From Desulfomicrobium sp. UBA5193 (GTDB lineage: Bacteria; Desulfobacterota; Desulfovibrionia; Desulfovibrionales; Desulfomicrobiaceae): a DNA stretch of 64,000 nt. The notes below the pieces were generated by a model. The model was given only the letters and a program-made list of their open reading frames with translations, was not told the origin of the DNA and did no database searches. Below are positions 52,295 through 61,221 of this stretch, one piece after another. The stretch spans positions 124,001 through 188,000 of the forward strand of contig DHWB01000011.1 of the NCBI GenBank assembly GCA_002412965.1, read 5' to 3'. A program made the position numbers and the translations under genes. How positions within the stretch are numbered: the stretch's first letter is position 1; each line of letters opens with the position of its first letter.

Positions 52295-52314
52295 CCTGCC
52301 AATTTTGAAAACGA

Positions 52315-52350
52315 GGCCGGGGCATTGCGGTTCGCCGCAACGCCCCGGCC
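52315..52350. terminator. Perfect hairpin after proS
   Basis: GGCCGGGGCATTGCGG and CCGCAACGCCCCGGCC form a long stem with a TTCG loop. No T-tract follows, so it is either a weak terminator or a structural hairpin in the proS-xseA spacer. Confidence 0.5.
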
Positions 52351-52368
52351 GTTGACCCTCTGGAACCT

Positions 52369-52617
52369 ATGCACATATTTTCCGTCCGAACCCTGACCCA
52401 AGCCATCAAGGATGTCCTCGAAGGCGAATTCCCGTTCGCATGGGTCCGGGGGCAGGTTTCCAACCTCTCTCGCCCTCCGTCCGGGCATGTGCATTTTTCC
52501 CTCAAGGAAGATCACGTCACACTGAGCGTGGTCTGGTTCAAGGGGGAATCAGTTCAAAGTCAGGGATGGCGAACGGGGTCAATCCGGTGCCGGCGAGCCC
52601 TTCCAACTGCGCAGTAA
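52369..52617 (+). pseudogene. Decayed 5' fragment of xseA
   Basis: The first 177 bases match the start of the intact xseA at 53691 with about ten substitutions (MHIFSVRTLTQAIKDVLEG is identical). After WFKG the frame shifts. In another frame DGERGQSGAGEPFQL still resembles xseA DGDERINPVTGE...GEPFAL, so homology runs on to about 52605 with small deletions. It stops at TAA 52615-52617. It holds only the OB-fold N-terminus of the exonuclease and cannot be functional. Confidence 0.85.
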
Positions 52618-52638
52618 ACTGAGAGCTGTGAGCGAAGC

Positions 52639-53678
52639 ATGAAAAAGCTTGTTAAGCAGGAGATGGCTGATTCAACCAGCCTTGTGAATACACTCCGGGA
52701 CTTGATCCGTCAGGCGCGGCAGCAGGTGCTGCGCAGCGTCGATATCATACAGGTGCAGACGTATTGGCAGATCGGCAGGCATATCGTTGAGTTCGAACAG
52801 GGCGGCCAGACTCGGGCCGATTATGGAAAGAGGCTGTTATCCAATTTGGCGGATGCGCTCACTCAGGAATTCGGCAAAGGATTTGATGATCGTAATCTGC
52901 GAAATATGCGGGCTTTTTTTCAGTGCTTCCCAAATTGGAACGCGGTGCGTTCCGAATTGAGCTGGACGCATTACCGCCTGCTGCTGCGAGTGGATTCACC
53001 GGAGGCCCGCAACTGGTACATGGACGAAACGGCAGGGCAAAATTGGAGCACGCGGGTTCTTGAGCGGCAGATAGGCACCCTGTTTTACGAACGCTTGTTG
53101 TCCAGTAAGGACAAACAGAGGCTGCTCGAAGATTCGCGAGAGCAGGTGCGGTCGGAGATTGGTTCGCACGCGATTTCGTGCGTGATCCGGTTATGTTGGA
53201 GTTTCTGGGTGTTCGTGATTCGGCTGGATTGCTGGAGTCTGATTTGGAGCAGGCGCTCATGAATAAGCTGCAGCAGTTTCTCCTGGAGCTTGGCAAGGGC
53301 TTCGCTTTTGTCGCACGTCAGCAGCGCGTAAGCACAGAAACGCAGGATTTTTATATCGACCTCGTGTTCTATAACTATGTGCTCAAGTGCTTTGTGCTGA
53401 TCGATCTGAAGACAGGTCATCTTTCGCATCAGGACATCGGCCAGATGGACATGTATGTGCGTCTGTATGACGATTTGCGCCGCGGGGAAGGCGACAACCC
53501 GACAGTTGGAATATTACTTTGCGGCAGCAAGGATCATTCGGTTGCCATGTATTCCGTATTGCACGAAAGTCAGCAGTTATTTGCTAGCAAATACAGGTTG
53601 GTGCTGCCCAGCGAAGAGGAACTGCGCCGGGAATTGGACCGTGAAACCCAGGCTGCGCGGTCGCGGCTTAGCGATTAA
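52639..53678 (+). pseudogene. DUF1016 (YhcG-type) PD-(D/E)XK nuclease, frameshifted
   Basis: Two frames together give a full YhcG-like protein. The N-terminal part (from ATG 52639: RQARQQVLRSVDIIQVQTYW, LSWTHYRLLLRVDSPEARNW) is the helical DUF1016 N domain. The second frame (RDFVRDPVMLEFLG, LELGKGFAFVARQQRV, FYIDLVFYNYVLKCFVLIDLK, QMDMYVRLYDDL) holds the nuclease core, with D/E-x-K-type residues in IDLVFYN...LIDLK. The shift from the first to the second frame fits loss of one base near 53162 (GATTGGTTCGCACG). Such proteins are often linked to restriction or phage defence. It lies between a decayed and an intact xseA start. Confidence 0.9.
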
Positions 53679-53690
53679 GAGAAGCCGTCC

Positions 53691-55061
53691 ATGCACATAT
53701 TCTCCGTCCGCACCCTGACCCAAGCCATCAAGGACGTCCTCGAAGGCGAATTCCCGTTCGTATGGGTCCGGGGGCAGGTTTCCAACCGCTCTCGCCCTCC
53801 GTCCGGGCATGTGTATTTTTCCCTCAAGGACGATGACGCCACCCTGAGCGTGGTCTGGTTCAAGGGGGCTCAGCCCAAGGGTTCCGTGGACGGTGACGAG
53901 CGGATCAATCCTGTCACCGGCGAGGTGGAGAGCGGGGAGCCTTTTGCGCTTTGCGATGGGCAGGAAGTGCTCGTGGCCGGGCGCATGAATGTCTATCCGC
54001 CGCGCGGGGCCTATCAGTTGGTGGCGGAGTTGGTGCAGGGGCAGGGCTTGGGCGAGCTGGCCGTGGCCTTCGAGGCCATGAAGGCCAAACTTGCCGCCAA
54101 GGGGTATTTCGATCCGGACCGCAAAATGGTCCTGCCGCGCAATCCGCGCCGCGTTGCCGTGGTCACGGCTCCGCAGGGCGCGGCCTTGCAGGATTTTCTG
54201 CGCATCGCGTATGACCGTGGATACGGGGCCACCATTCGGGTCTATCCGAGCCTGGTGCAGGGCGAGAGCGCTCCGGCCCAGATTGCCGCCGCCCTGGACC
54301 GGGCCGACCGGGACGGGTGGGCCGAGGTCATCGTGCTCATTCGCGGCGGCGGGTCCCTCGAAGACCTGTGGGCCTTCAACACCGAGCCTGTGGCCGAGGC
54401 GTTGTTCCGGGCGCGGCTGCCGGTTGTGTGCGGGGTGGGGCATGAGGTGGACACGAGCATCGCCGATCTGGTGGCCGACCTGCGCGCGGCCACGCCGTCC
54501 CACGCGGCGCAGATTTTGTGGACCGAACGCAGCGTACTGCGTCAGCAGGCCGACGAGATTTTTCTGGCTTTGACACGAGGCATGGGCCGCTTGCTGGACG
54601 AGAGGAAACGCGAGCTGCACTTGGGCGAGCAGGGCCTTAACTGGCATTCCCCTGCCCGTCGCATCGAGCGCAGCGGCTTTGAACTGGAGCGCCTGCGCGA
54701 CCGGCTGCGGCTCGCCGTGCGGACCCAGGTGGAAAACCGCGCTGCTGTCTTGACCCGGCTCCATGATCGGATGCATCGAACCTTTGGCCCGACCAGAATT
54801 CTGTCCCTGCGCACGGAACTGGACCGGACGGGCGCGGCTCTGGAACAGGCCGGGGCGGGCTTTGTGCGCGATCGCCTGGATCAGGTCCGCGAGCTGGAAG
54901 GCCGTCTCGCCGCTCTTGATCCGGCCGCGCCCCTGGCTCGTGGTTACGCATTGGTGCGGGGCAAGGGCGGCTTTGTGCGGTCGCGGGCCGATGTACGCGC
55001 CGGGGACGAGATTCTGGTTCAGGTGTCGGATGGTGAGTTCACAGCCGAGGTGCTGCCATGA
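53691..55061 (+). CDS. xseA: Exodeoxyribonuclease VII large subunit
   Basis: A 456-aa subunit that, with XseB, degrades single-stranded DNA to oligonucleotides. The N-terminal OB fold (MHIFSVRTLTQAIKDVLEG, WVRGQVSNRSRPPSGHVYFS) precedes the catalytic domain with VAVVTAPQGAALQDF, IVLIRGGGSLEDLWAFN and VVCGVGHEVDTSIADLVADLRAATPSHAA, then a long coiled coil (about 285-400). It starts 12 bases after the DUF1016 remnant and overlaps the M23 peptidase gene by 4 bases. Its 5' 177 bases are a duplicate of a decayed fragment at 52369. Confidence 0.95.
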   Translation: MHIFSVRTLTQAIKDVLEGEFPFVWVRGQVSNRSRPPSGHVYFSLKDDDATLSVVWFKGAQPKGSVDGDERINPVTGEVESGEPFALCDGQEVLVAGRMNVYPPRGAYQLVAELVQGQGLGELAVAFEAMKAKLAAKGYFDPDRKMVLPRNPRRVAVVTAPQGAALQDFLRIAYDRGYGATIRVYPSLVQGESAPAQIAAALDRADRDGWAEVIVLIRGGGSLEDLWAFNTEPVAEALFRARLPVVCGVGHEVDTSIADLVADLRAATPSHAAQILWTERSVLRQQADEIFLALTRGMGRLLDERKRELHLGEQGLNWHSPARRIERSGFELERLRDRLRLAVRTQVENRAAVLTRLHDRMHRTFGPTRILSLRTELDRTGAALEQAGAGFVRDRLDQVRELEGRLAALDPAAPLARGYALVRGKGGFVRSRADVRAGDEILVQVSDGEFTAEVLP

Positions 55062-55939
55062 TGCGAGGACGTGCGTTTTTTTTCATGCTGTTGATGGTTT
55101 CGGTCATGTACCTGTCCGTTGTCGCTGTGCCCGTACAGGCGGCGCAACTGCGGGTGGAGTGTCCGGAGGTCATCGGCATCGGGTTGCCTTTTGTGGTCAA
55201 GGTCGAGTCGGACGAACCCCTGGACAAGATCCGGGTCGAGTGGGCCGGTAAGGCGCTGCAGGCGTCCGGGCAAAAGAGCTCCAGCATGGAATTTCTGCTC
55301 GGCACCGACGTGATGAAATCAAAGCCCGGCACGGAAACCTTGCGCATCGTCAAGCTTGGCTTGAGTCCCCTGTCCGTGGAGACGTCCATTCTGATCGAGG
55401 ACCGCAAGTTTCCGGAGCAGCGCCTGACCGTGCCCGATGAAATGGTCACCCCTCCGGCCGCCGTGCAGGCGCGCATCGAGCGTGAAACCGCCGAGATCCG
55501 CAAGGTGCTGGGCACGGCTTCTCCGGTCAGCCATCTGGCCTTGCCGCTTATCCGTCCGGTTCCGGGCGACGTGAGCAGCGCCTACGGACTCACGCGATAT
55601 TTCAACGATCAGGCGCGCAACCCGCATCGCGGCCTTGATCTGAAGGCCGCCCTCGGCGACCCGGTCCACGCCGCCGCGGCGGGGCAGGTGGCTTTGGCGG
55701 CTGACCACTACTACGGAGGGCGCTCGGTTTTTCTTGATCACGGCCTTGGCGTGTATTCCGTGTACATGCATTTGAACGAGATCAGCGTGCGCCAGGGCGA
55801 GATGATCGAGGCCGGACAGGTCGTGGGCCGTGCTGGCGAAACAGGACGGGTCACGGGGCCACACCTGCATCTGGGCCTGTATGTGCTGGATCTGGCGGTT
55901 GATCCGTCCGCGCTCTTTTTCGGGAAAGCAGTCCAATAG
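55058..55939 (+). CDS. M23 family peptidoglycan endopeptidase
   Basis: A 293-aa exported protein. A signal peptide (about 1-28, ending VPVQA) and an N-terminal beta domain precede a LytM/M23 metallopeptidase domain. HRGLDLKAALGDPVHAAAAG supplies the first zinc ligands (His-x3-Asp), and GPHLHLGLYVLDLAVDP the last two (HxH). It should cut peptide cross-links in the periplasmic cell wall. The gene is wedged between xseA and xseB, overlapping xseA by 4 bases, so an envelope function shares the exonuclease operon. Confidence 0.93.
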   Translation: MMRGRAFFFMLLMVSVMYLSVVAVPVQAAQLRVECPEVIGIGLPFVVKVESDEPLDKIRVEWAGKALQASGQKSSSMEFLLGTDVMKSKPGTETLRIVKLGLSPLSVETSILIEDRKFPEQRLTVPDEMVTPPAAVQARIERETAEIRKVLGTASPVSHLALPLIRPVPGDVSSAYGLTRYFNDQARNPHRGLDLKAALGDPVHAAAAGQVALAADHYYGGRSVFLDHGLGVYSVYMHLNEISVRQGEMIEAGQVVGRAGETGRVTGPHLHLGLYVLDLAVDPSALFFGKAVQ

Positions 55940-55951
55940 ACAGGGCAAAAC

Positions 55952-56182
55952 ATGGCAAAAATACAGCAGAGTTTTGAAAAGCGGTTGGAGCGGGTCAAGG
56001 AGATCGTGGCCTTGCTCGAAAGCGGGGACCTGCCTCTGGAACAGGGCGTGAAGCTCTTTCAGGAAGGGGTGCGCCTGGCCAAGGAATGCGGGATCGAGCT
56101 TGAACAGGCCCGCATCATCGTCGAGAGTGCCGGTCAGGAGTCCGCCCCGGAGCCGGGATCCGCGCCGGGAGAGGACGCATGA
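55952..56182 (+). CDS. xseB: Exodeoxyribonuclease VII small subunit
   Basis: A 76-aa helical protein: FEKRLERVKEIVALLESGDL, PLEQGVKLFQEGVRLAKEC and LEQARIIVE match the small subunit that sheathes XseA. It overlaps ispA by 4 bases (ATGA) at its stop and lies 12 bases after the M23 peptidase gene. The length is normal. Confidence 0.93.
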   Translation: MAKIQQSFEKRLERVKEIVALLESGDLPLEQGVKLFQEGVRLAKECGIELEQARIIVESAGQESAPEPGSAPGEDA

Positions 56183-57066
56183 CGCCCGCAGAGATGAAAG
56201 CTGAACTCAAAGCCCTCGCTGGCCTGACGGAAGCGCGGTTGGCCTCGATTTTCGGCGACGGCGCGACGCCCGCACCCCTGACCGCCTCCATGGAGTATTC
56301 CCTCATGGCCGGCGGCAAGCGGCTGCGTCCGGTGTTGTGTCTGGCCTGGGCCGAACTGGTCGGAGGCGGCGCGCAATCCGTCCTTGATTTCGCCTGCGCC
56401 ATCGAGTGCATCCACACCTATTCCCTCATCCACGACGACCTCCCGGCCATGGACGACGACGACCTGCGCCGGGGCAAGCCTTCAAACCACAAGCAGTTCG
56501 ACGAGGCCACGGCCATCCTGGCCGGCGACGGCCTGCTGACCGAGGCTTTCACCCTGGCCTCTTCCTTGAGCCTGCCTCCGGAGCGGGTCTTGCGGGCCAT
56601 TTTTCACCTCTCGACCGCAGCCGGGCCACGTGGCATGGTCGGCGGTCAGGTGTTGGACATGGGCCTGACCGGCAAATCCGCGAGCCTGCCGCAGCTGCGG
56701 GAAATGCACGCCAAGAAGACCGGGGCGCTGATCGAATCGTCCTGTGTTTCGGGCTGCATCCTTGGCGGCGGAAATAACGCCGATCAGCTCAAAGCCTCGG
56801 AGTACGGGCTGGCCGTCGGCCTTGCCTTTCAGGTCACGGACGACATTCTGGACGTGGTCGGCGACGAGGCCGCGCTCGGCAAGCCCGTGGGCAGCGACCA
56901 GGCCCAGGGCAAATCGACCTATCCGGCGCTTTTGGGCATAGAGCAGAGCCGTATCCTGGCCCGCGAAAGTGTGGACCAGGCCCTTGCCGCGCTGAACGGG
57001 TTTTCGCACCCGCGCGCCGATTTTCTGCGGGCCATCGCCCGCTATATTTTGGACCGAACGCATTAG
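56179..57066 (+). CDS. ispA: Farnesyl/geranyl diphosphate synthase
   Basis: A 295-aa trans-prenyltransferase that condenses IPP with allylic diphosphates. MAGGKRLRPVLCLAWAEL, LIHDDLPAMDDDDLRRGKPS (first DDxxD with the bacterial FPPS four-residue form), GGQVLDMG and FQVTDDILDVVGD (second Asp-rich motif) are all present. It is translationally coupled to xseB and followed 8 bases later by dxs. Product length is not predictable by eye, but the motif form fits C15. Confidence 0.95.
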   Translation: MTPAEMKAELKALAGLTEARLASIFGDGATPAPLTASMEYSLMAGGKRLRPVLCLAWAELVGGGAQSVLDFACAIECIHTYSLIHDDLPAMDDDDLRRGKPSNHKQFDEATAILAGDGLLTEAFTLASSLSLPPERVLRAIFHLSTAAGPRGMVGGQVLDMGLTGKSASLPQLREMHAKKTGALIESSCVSGCILGGGNNADQLKASEYGLAVGLAFQVTDDILDVVGDEAALGKPVGSDQAQGKSTYPALLGIEQSRILARESVDQALAALNGFSHPRADFLRAIARYILDRTH

Positions 57067-57074
57067 GAGCTTCA

Positions 57075-58982
57075 ATGACCCCTGAAACCCTGCAGGATTT
57101 TTTTCCCATCCTGGCCGGCATCAAGCAACCCTGTGATGTGCAGGCCGTGGATGAAAAGGACTTGAGCAGGCTTGGCGAAGAAATTCGCCGCATGATCATT
57201 CAGACCGTTTCCGCCACAGGCGGACATCTGGCCCCGTCGCTGGGCGTGGTGGAGTTGACCATGGCGCTCCTGCGCGTCTTCAACCCTGCCCGCGACCGCA
57301 TCGTCTGGGACGTGGGGCATCAGGCCTACGCCTACAAGCTTCTGACCGGCCGTCTTGATCGTTTTCACACCCTGCGCCAGCTGGGCGGGATCAGCGGCTT
57401 TCCCCGCATGTGCGAGAGCCCCTTCGACCATTTCGGGGTGGGCCACTCCTCGACCTCCATTTCGGCGGCCCTCGGCATGGCCGCGGCACGCGATCTGGCG
57501 CACGAGGATCACAAGGTCGTGGCCGTCATTGGCGACGGCTCCATGACCGCCGGCCTGGCCTACGAGGGGCTCAATCAGGCCGGGGGGCTGGGCAAGAATC
57601 TGGTTGTGGTCTTGAACGACAACGAGATGTCCATTTCACGCAATGTCGGGGCGCTTTCGTCGTTTCTCAGCCGCAAGCTGTCCAAGCGCTGGGTGCAGCG
57701 ATTCAAGAAGGAAGCCGAATCCATCATGCGCCAGATTCCCAAGATCGGCGACGATCTGGCCGAATACGCCCGCCGCAGCGAGGACTCCCTCAAAAGCTTC
57801 TTCACTCCCGGCATGCTCTTCGAGGCTTTCCGCTTCACCTACATCGGCCCCCTGCAGGGCCATGACATGCGCATGCTGACCAACGTCTTCCAGCAGACCC
57901 GCGAACTGGAAGGCCCGGTCCTCGTGCATGTGCTGACCAAGAAGGGCAAGGGCTATGAGCCGGCCGAATCCAACCCGACCTTTTTTCACGGGGTGGGTTG
58001 CTTCGAGCCCGAGACCGGGGAGGCCAAGAAGTTCGCGGCCTGCTCCCTGCCTTCCTACACGCAGGTCTTCGGTTCAACGCTGTGCTCTCTGGCCGAAAAG
58101 GACGAGAGCATCGTGGCCATCACCGCAGCCATGCCCGAGGGCACGGGGCTGACCTGTTTTTCGGAGCGTTTTCCGGACCGGTTTTTCGATGTGGGCATCT
58201 GCGAGCAGCATGCGGTGACCTTCGCGGCCGGTCTGGCGTCCCAGGGCGTCAAACCGGTGGTCGCCATCTACTCGACCTTCATGCAGCGCTCCTACGATCA
58301 GATCGTGCATGACGTCTGCCTGCAGAATCTGAACGTGACCCTGTGTCTGGATCGCGCCGGGCTTGTCGGCGAGGACGGGGCCACCCACCACGGCGTGTTC
58401 GACATCTCCTTCCTGCGCCACATTCCGGGGCTGGTCATCATGGTTCCGCGCAACGAGCCGGAGCTGCAGCACATGCTGGCCACGGCGCTGGCGCATAAGG
58501 GCCCGGTGGCCCTGCGCTATCCGCGCGGAGTGGGCGAAGGCGCAACTCTGGTGGAGACGCCACAGATTCTGCCCATGGGACAGGGCGAGCTGCTGCGCGA
58601 AGGAACGGATGGAGTCATCGTGGCGCTGGGCAGCCGGGTCAATCCGGCTCTGGAGGCGGCGCGGATGCTGTGCGAGGAGACGGGCAAGGAAGTGGCGGTG
58701 TTCAATGCCCGCTTTGTCAAACCTTTGCCCGAAGAGCAGCTCTTGGCCCTGGCGGCATCGCAGCCGTTCATGCTGATCGCGGAGGAAAACGCCTTGCCCG
58801 GCGGGTTTGGTTCGGCCGTGCTGGAGCTGCTGGCCGACCGCGACGCCTTGGCCGGTCTGCGCATCAAACGTCTGGGGGTTCCGGACCACTTTGTGGAGCA
58901 CGGCAGCCAGAAGGAACTCCGCGTCAAGCTCGGTCTCAATCGGGACGGAATTCTGGCGGCCTTGCGCGCCATGCTTCGCTAA
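57075..58982 (+). CDS. dxs: 1-deoxy-D-xylulose-5-phosphate synthase
   Basis: A 635-aa thiamine-diphosphate enzyme that makes DXP from pyruvate and glyceraldehyde-3-phosphate, the entry step of the MEP pathway. IVWDVGHQAYAYKLLTGR, VIGDGSMTAGLAYEGLNQAG (ThDP/magnesium motif), DVGICEQHAVTFAAGLA, DRAGLVGEDGATHHGVFD and GGFGSAVLELL are conserved. TAGGAG precedes ATG 57075. Its cofactor comes from the thi genes at 34-39 kb. A terminator follows. Confidence 0.96.
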   Translation: MTPETLQDFFPILAGIKQPCDVQAVDEKDLSRLGEEIRRMIIQTVSATGGHLAPSLGVVELTMALLRVFNPARDRIVWDVGHQAYAYKLLTGRLDRFHTLRQLGGISGFPRMCESPFDHFGVGHSSTSISAALGMAAARDLAHEDHKVVAVIGDGSMTAGLAYEGLNQAGGLGKNLVVVLNDNEMSISRNVGALSSFLSRKLSKRWVQRFKKEAESIMRQIPKIGDDLAEYARRSEDSLKSFFTPGMLFEAFRFTYIGPLQGHDMRMLTNVFQQTRELEGPVLVHVLTKKGKGYEPAESNPTFFHGVGCFEPETGEAKKFAACSLPSYTQVFGSTLCSLAEKDESIVAITAAMPEGTGLTCFSERFPDRFFDVGICEQHAVTFAAGLASQGVKPVVAIYSTFMQRSYDQIVHDVCLQNLNVTLCLDRAGLVGEDGATHHGVFDISFLRHIPGLVIMVPRNEPELQHMLATALAHKGPVALRYPRGVGEGATLVETPQILPMGQGELLREGTDGVIVALGSRVNPALEAARMLCEETGKEVAVFNARFVKPLPEEQLLALAASQPFMLIAEENALPGGFGSAVLELLADRDALAGLRIKRLGVPDHFVEHGSQKELRVKLGLNRDGILAALRAMLR

Positions 58983-59004
58983 CTTCCCAGGCAGCCCCTC
59001 TGAA

Positions 59005-59039
59005 CGTTGAAAAGCCCGAGTCATGTCGGGCTTTTCAAC
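59005..59039. terminator. Bidirectional terminator between dxs and the UspA gene
   Basis: GTTGAAAAGCCCGA and TCGGGCTTTTCAAC form a perfect 14-bp stem with a 6-base loop. T-runs lie within both stem flanks, so it can serve the convergent dxs and universal stress protein genes. Confidence 0.85.
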
Positions 59040-59086
59040 GCGGAAACCTTTTCGCTGGTTTCGCCAAGTGCCGGGGTCGCTTGATT

Positions 59087-59509
59087 TTACTTCTTGACCA
59101 CCATGACCGAGCACGGAGCGTGGGTCACGACCTTGCTGGACACACTGCCGATGAGGAAGCGTTCAACAGCGCCCGCTCCCTTGTTGCCGATGACGATGAG
59201 GTCAATTCCGTTCTTCTCCGCATAATTCACGATGGCATCCGCTGCCGAGGGGCTTTCCTCTACAACGATCTTGACATCCGCATTGGCCGCCTTGATCTGC
59301 TCCTTGATCCGATCGACGGATTCCTGCACCCCCGTCCGCACTTTCTCCAGGAAACTTCCCGAAACCTCGCCCAGATACAGATTGTTGAACGTGGCGCTGG
59401 ATACAGTCAGGGCCGTGAGCTCCGCTCCTTCCATGGCAGCAAGATCCAAGGCCTTCTTGAGCACCAGAGCTGAGTATTCCGACTGATCGAGTGCTACCAG
59501 AATCTTCAT
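59087..59509 (-). CDS. Universal stress protein (UspA family)
   Basis: A 140-aa protein. MKILVALDQSEYSALVLKKA is the N-terminal strand-helix, and IVIGNKGAGAVERFLIGSVSSKVVTHAPCSVMVV carries the ATP-binding G-x2-G-x9-G-S/T pattern. ATG 59509 follows a strong AAGGAGGAT site. It probably binds ATP and helps cells survive stress. It is monocistronic and shares a terminator with dxs. Confidence 0.93.
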   Translation of the reverse strand: MKILVALDQSEYSALVLKKALDLAAMEGAELTALTVSSATFNNLYLGEVSGSFLEKVRTGVQESVDRIKEQIKAANADVKIVVEESPSAADAIVNYAEKNGIDLIVIGNKGAGAVERFLIGSVSSKVVTHAPCSVMVVKK

Positions 59510-59542
59510 GATTTCATCCTCCTTGCTGGTTGAGACTGTTGC

Positions 59543-59758
59543 ATGGGTTGTCGCGTAATGCGTCATCGCCAATTCCTGAAATTTACGGCCAATCCGTATG
59601 GCTTGTCCGATACGTCGGTCAAAGAGCCTTACATCGGCAAAACCGAGTGGGAGGTGGAGAAGGAATGGGAGCGTTTTGTACGTGGAGTGGGGAACGATCC
59701 GGTCGATGTTTATTTAAAAGATAACGCTCTGAACCGTATTTGGCAACGATTGGATTAA
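59543..59758 (+). CDS. Hypothetical small protein, 71 aa
   Basis: Not recognised. It has an even mix of charged residues (KTEWEVEKEWERFVRGVGND) and no membrane segment. The ATG at 59543 or 59558 lacks a good ribosome binding site. It is divergent from the universal stress protein gene. Length and composition make it a moderate candidate only. Confidence 0.45.
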   Translation: MGCRVMRHRQFLKFTANPYGLSDTSVKEPYIGKTEWEVEKEWERFVRGVGNDPVDVYLKDNALNRIWQRLD

Positions 59759-59862
59759 AATCATTCGTGTAAGTCCTGTTTTTGCCAGCAATCAAGCGTG
59801 CTGTGATGTTCGCGTTGGAATATGCCTTGGCGCCCGGCCCGGAAAAATCCGGACCGGTGCGC

Positions 59863-60720
59863 TCACGAGTTGAGATTGATGGAATGCTTGATGAATGTCC
59901 CTTTGTGATATTCCTCAAAAGCCAGATCCAGCTCGGCCTTGGTGTTCATGACGATGGGTCCGCGCCAGGCGATTGGTTCCGCCAGGGGTTTACCGCTGAG
60001 CAGCAGAAATCGGATGCCCGCCGTCCCGGCTGTAACGTCCAGCGTGTCCCCGGAATCGAAAAGGACCAAGGTGCGGTTTTGTACAGCTTCTTTAGCTACC
60101 ACCCCCTCGCCCGCGATGACGTAGATGAACGCCGTGTGGTCGCGGGGCACGGCGTGGACGAATTGCACTCCGGCAGGCAGGTCGCAATCCAGATATTCGG
60201 GCTGAATGACGATGTCGTCCATGGGGCCGCGCACCGTGTCCAGCAGCCCCGCGATGACCTTTATCCTCGCGCCGCCCGGCAGCTGGACTTCAGGAATCTC
60301 TTTTGCCGTCAGGCCCCGGTAGCGCGGGGGCATCATTTTTTCGGAGGCCGGAAGATTGGCCCAGAGCTGAAAGCCGTGCATGGACCCATGCGCATCGCCC
60401 TTGGGCATTTCCTGATGAACGATGCCGGAACCGGCGGTCATCCATTGCACGTCGCCGCTGGAGATGACGCCCTTGTTGCCGAGGCTGTCTGCGTGCTCCA
60501 CGTCCCCCCTGATGACATAGGTGATGGTCTCGATGCCCCGGTGCGGATGCCAGGGAAAGCCGCGCTGAAAGTCTTTCGGCTGGTCGGACCTGAAGTCGTC
60601 AAGCATGAGGAACGGATCGAAATCCGGGGCTTCGGAATAGCCGAAGACCCGGCGCAGTTTTACGCCCGCACCCTCGGTGACGGGTTCGCCTTTGTAGATG
60701 GCCTTGATGGCACGTCGCAT
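59863..60720 (-). CDS. Pirin family protein
   Basis: A 285-aa bicupin. HPHRGIETITYVIRGDVEHAD gives the iron-ligand His residues of the N-terminal cupin, with VQWMTAGSGIVHQEMP and GFQLWANLP following, as in bacterial pirins (YhhW-type). The second cupin lies at about 170-265. Some members have quercetinase activity; others are regulators. ATG 60720 is followed by a short N-terminal RRAIKAIYKGE. It is upstream of an unlinked hypothetical gene on the same strand with a 26-bp gap. Confidence 0.93.
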   Translation of the reverse strand: MRRAIKAIYKGEPVTEGAGVKLRRVFGYSEAPDFDPFLMLDDFRSDQPKDFQRGFPWHPHRGIETITYVIRGDVEHADSLGNKGVISSGDVQWMTAGSGIVHQEMPKGDAHGSMHGFQLWANLPASEKMMPPRYRGLTAKEIPEVQLPGGARIKVIAGLLDTVRGPMDDIVIQPEYLDCDLPAGVQFVHAVPRDHTAFIYVIAGEGVVAKEAVQNRTLVLFDSGDTLDVTAGTAGIRFLLLSGKPLAEPIAWRGPIVMNTKAELDLAFEEYHKGTFIKHSINLNS

Positions 60721-60746
60721 GGAAGTCTCCCTGGCGGTCAGATGTT

Positions 60747-61139
60747 TTAGTAACGATTAGCGGCGCGGCCCGGGACCGGGAAAATTTTTTTCTCGGTCTT
60801 GTCAGGCTGCTTCGTCACCAGATGTTTATACCTGTTCACCGCCCGTTCGGACAATATCCGCAGGATAAAAGGCAGATCCGAGTCTTCGTGCATCAGCCTG
60901 AATTCCTCATTTTCCAGCAATCGTTGGCTGAGAGTATATCCCGACTCCAAGGCGGTGTTGAAAAGTACATCTCCGGGTTGCACATCGACCTGCTCTCCGA
61001 TCGCTCTGCGCAGAAAGTCCAGCGCGGTGCGCTCGAAAAATTTGCGGACGTCTTCCGTGGACTCGGCCGCTTCGATTTGTTTCCGAAAATGTGGCTCCAC
61101 CTCGCGTTGGTGCATTTTGAAGGACATCTGTCGTGTCAT
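60747..61139 (-). CDS. Hypothetical protein, 130 aa
   Basis: Not recognised. It is a soluble, charged, mostly helical protein: MHQREVEPHFRKQIEAAEST, KFFERTALDFLRRAIGEQ and VNRYKHLVTKQPDKTEKK. ATG 61139 has AAGGAG 6 bases upstream. It is 26 bases upstream of the pirin gene on the same strand and could be co-transcribed with it. Confidence 0.75.
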   Translation of the reverse strand: MTRQMSFKMHQREVEPHFRKQIEAAESTEDVRKFFERTALDFLRRAIGEQVDVQPGDVLFNTALESGYTLSQRLLENEEFRLMHEDSDLPFILRILSERAVNRYKHLVTKQPDKTEKKIFPVPGRAANRY

Positions 61140-61221
61140 GGTGATCTCCTTGGGTAAAGAATGTGCTGAATGCTCAGAAGACAGTGGGTTCACGAAGCCG
61201 GTGGCTTACAAAGCCGGAGGC

